Positions 1-8,486 of a DNA stretch of 64,000 nucleotides are shown one piece after another (within the stretch, counting starts at the first letter, position 1; each line of letters opens with the position of its first letter). The notes beneath the pieces are model-generated. The model saw nothing but the letters and a program-made list of their open reading frames with translations, ran no database searches and was not told the origin of the DNA. The DNA lies in assembly GCA_964441505.1 (NCBI GenBank), contig CAYTUV010000002.1, forward strand, positions 120,133 through 184,132, written 5' to 3'. Source of the DNA: Fen-1258 sp964441505. GTDB lineage: Bacteria; Bacteroidota; Ignavibacteria; Ignavibacteriales; Melioribacteraceae. Position numbers and translations under genes: made by a program.

Positions 1-970
1 TTTTTTCCCAACCTTTTTCGAAATTATGATACCAAGCAACGAGTGTTTTAGCGTAATCTGCACCGAAGTTGTGCCAGTCCTCCATCACAAATAATCCTTC
101 AATTGCTCTGCCTATTTGGGCTACCGAAGGAAGCATTCCATTTGGGAAAATATATCTGTGAGTAAATGCATCGATAGATTTAAGAGAGCGGATTTCCCCA
201 ATTGTATGCAGCAAAAATATTCCATCGGTATTCAAACATTTATTCGCGATTTCAAAATATGTTCTGTAATTCTTGCATCCGACATGCTCAATCATCCCGA
301 TACTTACAATTCTATCAAACTTTTCATTAACTCCGCGGTAATCCATCAACCGAAACTCAACGGGAAGCCCTTCGCATAATTTTTTCCCGAGTTCAACCTG
401 ATTTTTGGAGACCGTAATTCCAATTGTCTTAACATCGTATTTTTGCGCAGCATACTTGCCAAATGCACCCCAGCCGCATCCAATATCGAGCACCTTCATT
501 CCCGATTGAAGATATAATTTTTTGCAAATTAATTCGAGTTTGTCTTCCTGAGCTTCATCAAGTGTCCTTGCATTCTTCCAATATCCACAGCTATAATTCA
601 TTCGTTTATCGAGCATGTTTTGAAATAGTTCATTACCTAAATCGTAATGTCTTTCCCCGATTTCGAAAGCTCTGCGGCGAGCTTGCATATTAATCAGATA
701 AAAGCCGGAAAGCTGAAGAGCAATTTTGTAGTTTCTGTGTAATTTTTCAGGAAGGTCTGCTCGTATTATTCTATAAATTAGCTCATCAATGTCCTCGGCG
801 TCCCACCATCCATCCATATAGGATTCACCGACTCCAAGTTCCACTTCTGTTATAGCACGTTTGAAAAATTTTTCATTGTGAACTTGAATATCCCACCGGT
901 CATTCCCGTTAATTTTCACACCGGCAAGATTCAAAATTTTTTCTGTAATTTGTTGATATCGTGAATTCAT
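1..970 (-). CDS. cfa: Cyclopropane-fatty-acyl-phospholipid synthase, C-terminus cut by the window edge
   Basis: Reading the minus strand from an ATG at 970 gives about 323 codons open to base 1. The protein aligns by eye with E. coli Cfa over this whole length. Near the N-terminus it has FFKRAITEVELGVGESYMDG. It also has the SAM-binding glycine motif VLDIGCGWGAFGKYAA, then MIEHVG, and near the edge FVMEDWHNFGADYAKTL. The enzyme transfers a methylene group from S-adenosylmethionine to double bonds of membrane phospholipid acyl chains. E. coli Cfa is 382 residues, so roughly 60 residues lie outside the window. It is cytoplasmic and membrane-associated, with no signal peptide. The 142 bases upstream (971-1112) hold no gene. 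The family call is firm; only the 3' end is unknown. Confidence 0.95.
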   Translation of the reverse strand, partial: MNSRYQQITEKILNLAGVKINGNDRWDIQVHNEKFFKRAITEVELGVGESYMDGWWDAEDIDELIYRIIRADLPEKLHRNYKIALQLSGFYLINMQARRRAFEIGERHYDLGNELFQNMLDKRMNYSCGYWKNARTLDEAQEDKLELICKKLYLQSGMKVLDIGCGWGAFGKYAAQKYDVKTIGITVSKNQVELGKKLCEGLPVEFRLMDYRGVNEKFDRIVSIGMIEHVGCKNYRTYFEIANKCLNTDGIFLLHTIGEIRSLKSIDAFTHRYIFPNGMLPSVAQIGRAIEGLFVMEDWHNFGADYAKTLVAWYHNFEKGWEK

Positions 971-1112
971 AACCTCTCCATTGAATAACGTTATTTTTCA
1001 CAAGACCAGAATAAAGTTAATAGCGGGAGTCTGTACCTATTGTTAATTTAGTAATTTAAACTGTCTATTCCGATATATTAATCAAGGCAAATAAGAATTC
1101 GTGTAATAAGAA

Positions 1113-3521
1113 TTATTTTATCACCCATTCATAAATTCCGCTTGCAAAATTTGACTGAAGTTTCACTTCAATCCTGACTCCTTTTGTTTTTACCTTATCA
1201 AAATTCACCCGGTTGAATTTATCTTTCTCAATTTTATACTCACTAATATTTTTTACAGGCTTCCAATCAATTCCATCCCGGTAGAACAATTTATACGACT
1301 CGGGAATTCTGCAACCGCCCCCGCTCGGTTCATCATCAAACCAGTAAATTTCTGAGAATGAAATTTCTTCTTCTTTGTCAAAATCAAATTGTATCCATTC
1401 TACGCTGTTCTTCTTAGGCCACCAATGATAATAAGGTATAGAATTATCGTTGGAGTTAACAGGTTCAAACTGATCTGTAATTGATTTTAATGTCGCCGTA
1501 CTGTGTGAAGCGGAGATGGTACTTGTATACGCAATCGTCGGGTAAGGAATTGGATTTGATTTTTCAGGCTTCTCGGCAAACCATACTGTCATTTCCTGCG
1601 GCCCTCTATTAGCCCATGCGTAATAAGGAATTGCGGTGAATTCCTGTTCATCGACCCCAATTTTATCTTCACCAATTTTCTTAGTCCCTTTTGCTGTTCC
1701 TTTTATTATTTGTATGCCGTTTAATAAATCTGGACGAAATTCCGTATTGAACTTAGCGCTTTCATCAAGAACAATATTCATAGCCTTTTGGTTTGGATTA
1801 TCAATTCCCTCCGCACAGTAAACAAGCGGACCCCGTTGGAAAGAAACTCTGTCCTTATCAGCCATAACTTTTGAATCAGCAACAACTCTTCGAACCGGCA
1901 TCGGAAGACCAAGAAAAATTGTATCTCCTTTTTTCCAATTTCTGTTTATTATAGCATAGCCTTTTCCATAATCAAGTTTTTGTTCTTCGTTATTGACAGC
2001 CAACTCCACCGGCAAATTCATTTTCTCTTTGTAGGTATATAGATCGCCCGGCATTGGTTTCTCTAACGCCCAACCGGGTATTCTAATAAACACTGAGAAG
2101 TTTGATGACTTTACAGGATTGATACTGATCGATATTTTTCCATCCCAGGGATAATTTGTTGTCTGCTTTACATTAATTGCTTGTCCCTTGTACTCGATTG
2201 TGGAATTATTCTGAATAAATAAATTCACAAAGATTCCTTTTTCTCCTACTGCGTAAACATATCCTGGGATCGAGGCGATCGTCCGTGTTATATTCGGCGG
2301 GCAGCATGCGCATCCAAACCATTCAACCCGCTGATGATTTCCCATTGATGCCAACGGATTAGGATAAAAGAAACGGTCGCCACTTAATGAAATTCCTGAT
2401 AGCATGCTATTATATAGTACTCTTTCAAGCAGATCAAAATATTTCGATTCACCTTTTAGCTGAAACATTCTTTGATTCCAGAAAACATTTGCAACAGATG
2501 CGCATGTTTCGCAATAAGCAGATAAATTTGGAAGATCATACGGTAACCCAAAGCCTTCATTTCCGCCTGTAGCGCCCGTTCCGCCTGTTACGTAGATTTT
2601 TTTATTAACTATGTCATTCCAAATTTTATCGAGCGCTTTGACATATTCCTGATTTCCTGTCAGAGCCGCTACATCGGTTGCACCAGAATACAGATACTCT
2701 GCTCTAACCGCGTGTCCAACTGCTTCATCCTGTTCAATAAAAGGTTTGTGCATTTGGGCATAGTCGCCATACTTCTGATTTTCACCTTTTCCTCTCTTAT
2801 CAATAAAAAACTGAGCGAGTTTCAAATATTTTTCTTTGCCTGTAACTCTATACAATTTCACGAGACCCATTTCAATGACTTGATGACCGGGTACTCTCTC
2901 CAATTTTCCCCAGCCAAAGACCTTATCAATTAAATCAGCATTTTTAATAGCAACGTTTAAGAAACTTTTTTTACCGGTTGCCTGATAATGCGCAACCGCC
3001 GCTTCATACATGTGTCCTACATTGTATAATTCGTGGCTCAGTTCTTCTTCATGCTGCCACCTCTCACTGCCGGCCCACACATGAGCGTTTTTGGGATCAA
3101 TGGTTCTGTTAGTATAAAGGTAGCCATCTTTTTCCTGGGCTTTCTCTATAAAGTGAATTAATGTATCCACATAAGCTTCTAATTTTTTATCATGATTAAC
3201 CTGAATGATATAGGAAGCAGCTTCAATATTTTTATAAACGTCGGAATCATCAAACGGATACTGTGAACAAAATTTCCCTTCTTCCAACCCGCCCGCAATT
3301 TTAAAATTCTTTACTCTTCCGGTCTCTTCAGATTTTCTAAAAGCGAGAGGAATGGTGATGTTGTGATCGAGGGTTAATCGTGGTGCCCAAAAACTATCTG
3401 TCAATTTCACCGCTGTGAAAGAAACAGGTCTGATCGGATAATCTTTTTTATTTTTTTGCGGAAATGACTGATCGAGTGTCAGGAGAATCAGTAACATCAA
3501 CGTGATTTTAATAGCTTTCAT
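1113..3521 (-). CDS. Secreted GH127-family glycosidase (beta-L-arabinofuranosidase type) with C-terminal F5/8-like domain
   Basis: 802 residues with an N-terminal signal peptide (about 1-21). The body is a DUF1680/GH127 (alpha/alpha)6 barrel. Residues matching the characterised family member HypBA1 are visible: E322 in the GNEGF context (proposed acid/base), E338 and C340 in CETCA, and the cysteine pair C406-C407 in GCACCPPN, which in HypBA1 provides the nucleophile and zinc ligands. The last 140 residues (SASHSTATLKS to YEWVIK) look like a discoidin/F5-8 type C carbohydrate-binding module. The likely role is to remove arabinofuranose or a similar sugar from plant or algal glycans in the periplasm or outside the cell. 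It lies 188 bases downstream of the epimerase gene on the same strand, consistent with co-expression in sugar use. Substrate cannot be fixed from sequence, because GH127 members vary. Confidence 0.88.
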   Translation of the reverse strand: MKAIKITLMLLILLTLDQSFPQKNKKDYPIRPVSFTAVKLTDSFWAPRLTLDHNITIPLAFRKSEETGRVKNFKIAGGLEEGKFCSQYPFDDSDVYKNIEAASYIIQVNHDKKLEAYVDTLIHFIEKAQEKDGYLYTNRTIDPKNAHVWAGSERWQHEEELSHELYNVGHMYEAAVAHYQATGKKSFLNVAIKNADLIDKVFGWGKLERVPGHQVIEMGLVKLYRVTGKEKYLKLAQFFIDKRGKGENQKYGDYAQMHKPFIEQDEAVGHAVRAEYLYSGATDVAALTGNQEYVKALDKIWNDIVNKKIYVTGGTGATGGNEGFGLPYDLPNLSAYCETCASVANVFWNQRMFQLKGESKYFDLLERVLYNSMLSGISLSGDRFFYPNPLASMGNHQRVEWFGCACCPPNITRTIASIPGYVYAVGEKGIFVNLFIQNNSTIEYKGQAINVKQTTNYPWDGKISISINPVKSSNFSVFIRIPGWALEKPMPGDLYTYKEKMNLPVELAVNNEEQKLDYGKGYAIINRNWKKGDTIFLGLPMPVRRVVADSKVMADKDRVSFQRGPLVYCAEGIDNPNQKAMNIVLDESAKFNTEFRPDLLNGIQIIKGTAKGTKKIGEDKIGVDEQEFTAIPYYAWANRGPQEMTVWFAEKPEKSNPIPYPTIAYTSTISASHSTATLKSITDQFEPVNSNDNSIPYYHWWPKKNSVEWIQFDFDKEEEISFSEIYWFDDEPSGGGCRIPESYKLFYRDGIDWKPVKNISEYKIEKDKFNRVNFDKVKTKGVRIEVKLQSNFASGIYEWVIK

Positions 3522-3709
3522 ATAGCACCATTTTATTTTTTTAGCTGAATTAGCACAACTGATTTAGATGGTAGTTTTATAAGGAACCACTCTGCTAAGC
3601 CGATTATTAAAGCAAAATATCCGGCCTTTGCAACCCAATCTAAAGTTTGAATAACACTCTTTACACTAACCTCGATATTTATTAATGAGTGATTATGTAA
3701 TTAGCAAAA

Positions 3710-4852
3710 TCATTTTGTGGAAAATTTATATATCGTTGTCTGCCGGTAAACCTTATCAGGAGTTAAAATTGCACTCGGCCAATCAGGTTTGTTTGGAGAA
3801 TCCGGAAAGCGTTGAGCCTCCAGACATAAACCGGTTCTCTTCTGATACATAATTCCATTCTTTCCTTTAACTGTCCCGTCAAGAAAATTGCCGCAATAGA
3901 ATTGAAGGCCGGGTTGATCAGTCCACATTTCCATGAATCTGCCACTCGCAGGATCGTAAAGATCTGCACACTTGAATATCATTTCCTGATGTTTGTTCAG
4001 CACCCAATTATGATCATAACCGCCGCCAAACTTTAACTGTTCATAATCAGCCTCAACATCACGACTAATTTTTTTTGCTGAATGAAAATCCATTGGAGTA
4101 TTTGTCACGGTTGCAAATTTTCCGGTAGTTATCAATCCTGCATCTACCGGGGTGAAGTCAGCGGCATCAATCCTTAATTCATGATTCAAAATTGTATTGC
4201 TAGGATCTGCTGTTAGATTAAAATATGAATGATGCGTTGGATTTAGAATTGTTGTCTTATCTGTAGTGCCTGTATAATTAATTTGTAATTCGTTATCATT
4301 CATCAGGTTATATGCAACAGTCAATTCAACTTTTCCGGGATAGCCTTCTTCTCCATCTTGACTGACATATTTTAAAGAAATCGACGCACCGATCGGAGTT
4401 GCGTCTGATCCAACTACTGTCCAAACTCTTTTGTTAAATCCTCCGGTGCCGCCGTGAAGATGATTTTCACCGTTGTTAATTGAAAGTTGATATTCTTTCC
4501 CATCTAATTTGAATTTCCCTTTACCGATTCTGTTGCCATATCTCCCAATTATCGCACCGAAGTAAGATTTATCGGTAACATATCCATCAATATCATCGTA
4601 GCCTAATACAACGTCGGCATATTTTCCGTTTTTATCCGGAGCCGTCAAGGAAACAACTGCAGCACCATAAGTAATTATTTTTGCTTCCATTCCCTTGGTA
4701 TTTCTAAGAGTATATGAAAACACCTCGGTGCCATCGGCGAGCTTACCGAATAATTTTTTTTCAACCATTGATTGATCCTTATTGTTTGACTGACATGAAA
4801 TAAAAACGATGGAGAGGGTGAGAAGGGAAAATGCTATTGTCCTTTTAATCAT
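3710..4852 (-). CDS. galM: Aldose 1-epimerase (galactose mutarotase), lipoprotein
   Basis: 380 residues. The N-terminus is a lipoprotein signal peptide with the lipobox cysteine at C20 (FISC), so the enzyme is exported rather than cytoplasmic. The GalM fold shows its usual marks: NGENHLHGGTGGFNKRVW, HHSYFNL (active-site histidine), GGGYDHNWVL, and LCLEAQRFPDSPN with the catalytic glutamate near the C-terminus. It interconverts alpha and beta anomers of aldoses. Exported GalM copies are common in Bacteroidota-type polysaccharide loci and fit the adjacent GH127 gene, which would release sugars needing mutarotation. Length is usual for the extracellular GalM group. Confidence 0.93.
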   Translation of the reverse strand: MIKRTIAFSLLTLSIVFISCQSNNKDQSMVEKKLFGKLADGTEVFSYTLRNTKGMEAKIITYGAAVVSLTAPDKNGKYADVVLGYDDIDGYVTDKSYFGAIIGRYGNRIGKGKFKLDGKEYQLSINNGENHLHGGTGGFNKRVWTVVGSDATPIGASISLKYVSQDGEEGYPGKVELTVAYNLMNDNELQINYTGTTDKTTILNPTHHSYFNLTADPSNTILNHELRIDAADFTPVDAGLITTGKFATVTNTPMDFHSAKKISRDVEADYEQLKFGGGYDHNWVLNKHQEMIFKCADLYDPASGRFMEMWTDQPGLQFYCGNFLDGTVKGKNGIMYQKRTGLCLEAQRFPDSPNKPDWPSAILTPDKVYRQTTIYKFSTK

Positions 4853-4890
4853 AACCGCCTTCCTTTTATGATTTTTTTTGTGGAATGAAT

Positions 4891-4993
4891 TAAGGGTAGT
4901 TCTAAAAACTTCAATATTCTTTGCGAACTTTGCTTTTTCTTTGCGTTCACTGCGTTAAATATTTACAAAAGATAATTTTTAGAAGTACCCTTA
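4891..4993. repeat. 103-bp MITE-like element, copy A
   Basis: The element starts TAAGGGTAGTTCTAAAAACT and ends in AGAAGTACCCTTA, whose reverse complement matches the start, giving terminal inverted repeats of about 19 bases. The interior has no ORF and reads as repeated TTTGCG-type phrases. A second copy of the same length lies at 61269-61371. If the outer TA on each side is a duplicated target site, the ends are AGGG...CCCT, as expected for a non-autonomous element mobilised by an IS630/Tc1-mariner-type transposase (inference). This copy lies just upstream of galM. Confidence 0.75.
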
Positions 4994-5179
4994 AAAAGGA
5001 AATGAAAAGTTATAAAAAATCTTTTCACATCTTTTAATAACCATTATGCAAAAACATGGTGTTTAATAATAACGAATTGTAATGATTTACAACACCTACG
5101 TTTTAATTTTCTAAATTCTCTTAGACCAAGACCTTTTTCTTTTTTGAATTATCGAGAGATATTGTCAAAAATGGTATTT

Positions 5180-5530
5180 TAAATTCCGCTGAAATGATTA
5201 CAAATCATTTTGACTGTAACATTATTCCATTTTGTATAGCTTGGAAGATACTTTGGTATTTTGTCTTTAAGAATAACTTTACCTTCATCAACCATCTGTA
5301 AATGTACTATAGGTAAATGTCTTTGTAACGCTTCCCATCCTAAACTTCAGTTCCTCTTTCATCAACTCGCCAGTTGAAATATTTGATTTTCCTTTCGCTT
5401 TGAGCCTTGTAAGGCTTTGATCAGACCCCCAACCCGTAGCTATTAAACCTGGCACTTTCGAATTCGCTACAAGTGAATCGGTTAGATGTTAGAAGAATGA
5501 AATAAGCTTATCATTATTTGGAGAAGCTAA
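5180..5530 (-). pseudogene. Remnant of a third beta-lactamase-fold serine hydrolase gene
   Basis: This stretch aligns base for base with 6716-7067, the N-terminal half of the intact gene next door, but carries insertions, deletions and stops. Reading the minus strand, the active-site motif MGSVTKTFTY is still recognisable around 5310-5345. The frame then breaks directly after it, where the intact gene continues TVLLQLVDEG. Both ends of the gene are missing. It is best read as the dying third member of a tandem array (7280-8416, 6006-7280, then this). The downstream side is filled by REP-like repeats. Confidence 0.85.
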
Positions 5531-5536
5531 ACGAAG

Positions 5537-5880
5537 CTCCCCGCCGCAGAGCAGCGAGGTATCAAAAGCAAGTCATTACGAGTCATGCTTTAGCTTGACG
5601 AAGTAATCTCAAACTTAGATTGCCTGCCTGGCGGCAGAGTCTGTTGCAGAACTAAAAAATTACGATTTACTTCGTGTCCCTTCGTGAAAAAACCTTCGTG
5701 GTTCTTCGTGAAAGGATTTTTTGTTACACAAAGTTACACAAAGTTACACAAAGAAGGATCGAAGTTGCACGAAGAAAGACTTGCGCAACACGCTCGGCAG
5801 ACAGGCTTCTCCCGATTTCATCGGAATCGCAATGACAACAGAACGCTGCAAGCGACGGGGAATTTAACCCTTAGCGATTA
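5537..5880. repeat. Mosaic of REP-like intergenic repeats
   Basis: Between the remnant hydrolase and the next gene lie several short repeat types and no gene. At 5537-5563 is a hairpin unit, CTCCCCGCCGC...GCAGCGAGGTATC, repeated at 55936-55961. At 5572-5612 and 5806-5836 are two oppositely oriented GTCATTACGA...GAAGTAATCTC / CTTCTCCCGA...CGCAATGAC arms, a class scattered through many bacterial genomes. At 5621-5652 is a 32-base stretch shared with 63860-63891. At 5723-5752 is a perfect threefold tandem repeat of GTTACACAAA. At 5843-5880 is a second hairpin unit with AAGCGACGGGGAATT...TTAGCGATTA, repeated at about 55996-56025. An 85-codon frame crossing it is made of repeats and is not annotated. 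Confidence 0.7.
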
Positions 5881-6005
5881 TTTTTTTTGTTTCAACATAA
5901 TTGCCCGCAGTCAATCTTTAAAAATCGATAACCCTGGATAAGCTGCTTCCATCAAACTTTACTTCATGATTTCCTTTTCCCATTAAGTCGGAAAGTTATC
6001 TGATA

Positions 6006-7280
6006 TTATAATTTACCTTCTACAAAATCTATTGTTTTATCATAAAATTCCAACATTACCATCGTTGGATCAAAAGAAGCATTATTAAACGAAAAAACAA
6101 ATGTGATGTTTTTTTCTGGCCAGTAGTAGGCAAGAGTTTTAAAACCAAAAATTGTTCCGGCATGTCCCCATATTTTTTTTCCGTTAGTAACACCCAAGTT
6201 CGCGATTCCAAGTCCGTATCCCGATATCTGACCGGAGCTAATTGCATTTAGTCTTTCTGTTTGTAAAGATTTTGATATGAGAGAACCTTTAACAAGCGCC
6301 TGCACCCAGGTTTTCAAATCATATATATCTGTTATCATTGCACCGGAAACACCAGCATAGGAAGGATTAAAAGATTCTGTTACATCAGGCAGTGGAGTTT
6401 CATTTTCAGTCCAACTATAACCATGAGAAAAATTTCCCCACATAAAGTTATCTGCAGGGTAAGTAGTATTATAAAGTTTCAGCGGCTCCAGGATTCTTTT
6501 TTTCAATTCATAGACAAATGTATTTCCAGTAATCTTCTCAATTATCATTCCTGCAATTATTGTGTTTGTATTTGAATAGTGATGAGCGCTTCCAGGATTG
6601 AAATAAAGCGGTTCCGGATATGCAATATCAACTAACTCTTGCGGCTGCCAATTTTTCATAGGGTTAGCTTTTACGGGTCCAGCTAACGTAGCGGGTTTAT
6701 CTGTATAATTAAATATTCCGCTCGAATGATTACAAATCATTCTAACCGTAATATTATTCCATTTTGAATAATTTGGAAGATACTTTGTTATTTTATCCTC
6801 AAGAGCAACTTTACCTTCATCAACCAACTGTAAAAGTACTGTATAGGTAAATGTCTTTGTTACACTACCCATCCTAAATTTTAATTCTTCTTCCATCAAC
6901 TCGCCAGTTGCAGTATTTGATTTTCCTTTTGCCCTGATCCATGTAAGGTTTTGATCTGGCGCCCAGACTGCTGCAATTAAACCTGGCACCTTCGAATTTG
7001 CGATGAGGGAATCGGTCAGATGTTCGAATATGGATGTAAGTTTATCGTTGCTTGGAGGAGATAAAGGATTCGAATTTTCCTGACATGAGAGAATTAATCC
7101 AACGGTGAGTGACATTAAAAACAAATGGATAAAATATTTTTTTTTGCAGATCACAACTAATGCTGAATGACAAATAAAATTTTTCATTAGGCAATATTCC
7201 CAAATTATTAATGATATTTTTAGTGAAACAACTTCTATCCTTTTAAATATTTTGTCAGACAATATTTTCAACCGCTTCAT
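6006..7280 (-). CDS. Beta-lactamase-fold serine hydrolase, lipoprotein (copy 1)
   Basis: Class C beta-lactamase/DD-peptidase-fold enzyme with all three active-site boxes: SVTK (GSVTKTFTYT), YSN (HHYSNTNT) and HAG (WGHAGTIFGF) in place of KTG. The lipobox is LILSC ahead of QENSNP, so it should be an envelope lipoprotein. The start is uncertain. The ATG at 7280 overlaps the upstream stop as TAATG, which suggests translational coupling, but gives an unusually long leader. An ATG at 7187 and a GTG about 24 codons before the lipobox cysteine are alternatives. Family members include D-aminopeptidases, esterases and penicillin-binding-like proteins; nothing here points to antibiotic resistance. It is a tandem duplicate of the next gene. 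Confidence 0.85.
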   Translation of the reverse strand: MKRLKILSDKIFKRIEVVSLKISLIIWEYCLMKNFICHSALVVICKKKYFIHLFLMSLTVGLILSCQENSNPLSPPSNDKLTSIFEHLTDSLIANSKVPGLIAAVWAPDQNLTWIRAKGKSNTATGELMEEELKFRMGSVTKTFTYTVLLQLVDEGKVALEDKITKYLPNYSKWNNITVRMICNHSSGIFNYTDKPATLAGPVKANPMKNWQPQELVDIAYPEPLYFNPGSAHHYSNTNTIIAGMIIEKITGNTFVYELKKRILEPLKLYNTTYPADNFMWGNFSHGYSWTENETPLPDVTESFNPSYAGVSGAMITDIYDLKTWVQALVKGSLISKSLQTERLNAISSGQISGYGLGIANLGVTNGKKIWGHAGTIFGFKTLAYYWPEKNITFVFSFNNASFDPTMVMLEFYDKTIDFVEGKL

Positions 7281-8416
7281 TAGGGAGTAAGTATTTTCAT
7301 GAATTCCAATAATGTATTCGCTGCCGGCTGATTATCATCACAGTTTGTGAATGCAATAACGGTTATCTGTTTTTCAGGATAATAAAAAACAACAGAATTA
7401 TACCCCTCAATTATTCCCGTATGACCTATCCAACCACTATACTTCATTAGTCCAAAACCGTAAAAATCCTCTCCTTTACCATTTTCGTCCACCCACTTGA
7501 ATCGTTCCTCCTTCATATTCGCCGAGAGTAAGTTTCTTTCATATATCTCTCTGATCCAAATTTTAAGATCATTAAAATTTGAGATCAGAATTCCGGCAGC
7601 ATCTCCCCAGGAGGGATTCCAGTTTGTTTCATCAAGCAGTGACCCTGTTTTGAAAGAATATCCGTGAGAATATGGATATGGCAAAAAGCGTGATGAAGGC
7701 CAGAAAGTATTAGCCATCCCCAATTGCTGAAATATTTTCTCACTGAATACCTGGCTAACAGTTTTACCGGTTACCTTTTTAATTAGTAATCCAAGTATTA
7801 CAGTATTGGTGTTGCAGTACTCATATTTGGAACCCGGAGTAAAATTAAGAGGATGCTTGAACGATGATGCTACAAGTTCCTCCGGCGTGAATGTTTTTTG
7901 TCCATATGTAAGATACACTTGCGACATTATAGTAGAATCATTTGAAAAATCAGCAGTATAGTTATACAAACCGCTGGTCATATTACCTAACATGCGCACC
8001 GTGATCTTATCACCGCTTGGTATTTTTAATTCCGGTAGATAAGAAGAGATTGATTTGTTAAGATCAATTTTCCCTTCGTCGGCAAGTATCAGAACCGCTT
8101 CAGTTGTAAAAGTTTTCGTTACACTCGCTATTCTCCAATAGTTTGAAGGGTTCATCGGCTCACTTGTTGCGAGATTACTTACACCGCGGGTTATAAATAA
8201 TTCTCCCTCACCTTGAACAGAAATATAAGCCACCATTCCCGGTGCATTGTAAGTTGTAATTATTTTATCAGAGGCTGCTTGTAATTTTACAAGCGTTTCT
8301 GTAGTTAACACAGAAAGGTGTGGTTCTGCAACGCCCTCTTTACAAGAATAAGTTATTAATAATATGGACGAAAGAATAAATAGACCAGTTAGATTAATAA
8401 ATTTTCTAAAACTCAT
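7280..8416 (-). CDS. Beta-lactamase-fold serine hydrolase, lipoprotein (copy 2)
   Basis: The start is set at the ATG at 8416 (MSFRKF) because a GGAGG ribosome binding site sits at the right distance and overlaps an earlier in-frame ATG at 8428. The signal peptide ends in the lipobox TYSC (C25). The boxes SVTK (ASVTKTFTTE), YCN (YEYCNTNT) and HTG (WIGHTGIIEGY) define the class C beta-lactamase/DD-peptidase fold. The HTG box is closer to the classical KTG than in the neighbouring copy. The stop codon overlaps the next gene's ATG by one base. It is probably an envelope peptidase or esterase. The two copies are clearly diverged in sequence, so the duplication is not recent. Confidence 0.87.
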   Translation of the reverse strand: MSFRKFINLTGLFILSSILLITYSCKEGVAEPHLSVLTTETLVKLQAASDKIITTYNAPGMVAYISVQGEGELFITRGVSNLATSEPMNPSNYWRIASVTKTFTTEAVLILADEGKIDLNKSISSYLPELKIPSGDKITVRMLGNMTSGLYNYTADFSNDSTIMSQVYLTYGQKTFTPEELVASSFKHPLNFTPGSKYEYCNTNTVILGLLIKKVTGKTVSQVFSEKIFQQLGMANTFWPSSRFLPYPYSHGYSFKTGSLLDETNWNPSWGDAAGILISNFNDLKIWIREIYERNLLSANMKEERFKWVDENGKGEDFYGFGLMKYSGWIGHTGIIEGYNSVVFYYPEKQITVIAFTNCDDNQPAANTLLEFMKILTP

Positions 8417-8486
8417 CTTATCCTCCATTGAGACAAAACATTTAGTGCTGGATTAATTGTATAAAATCCAATTCCTTGTTTTTTAA

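Noticed and set aside
5723..5752. A CRISPR-like array
   Set aside because: Units are 10 bases, adjacent with no spacers, and no cas gene is present in the window.
5684..5941. An 85-codon open frame on the plus strand
   Set aside because: It runs through tandem and REP-like repeats, has low-complexity content and no ribosome binding site.
6006..8416. Antibiotic-resistance beta-lactamases
   Set aside because: The boxes are SVTK, YxN and HAG/HTG in lipoproteins, which fits the broad serine-hydrolase/peptidase group; no resistance-type signature or AmpR-like regulator is nearby.
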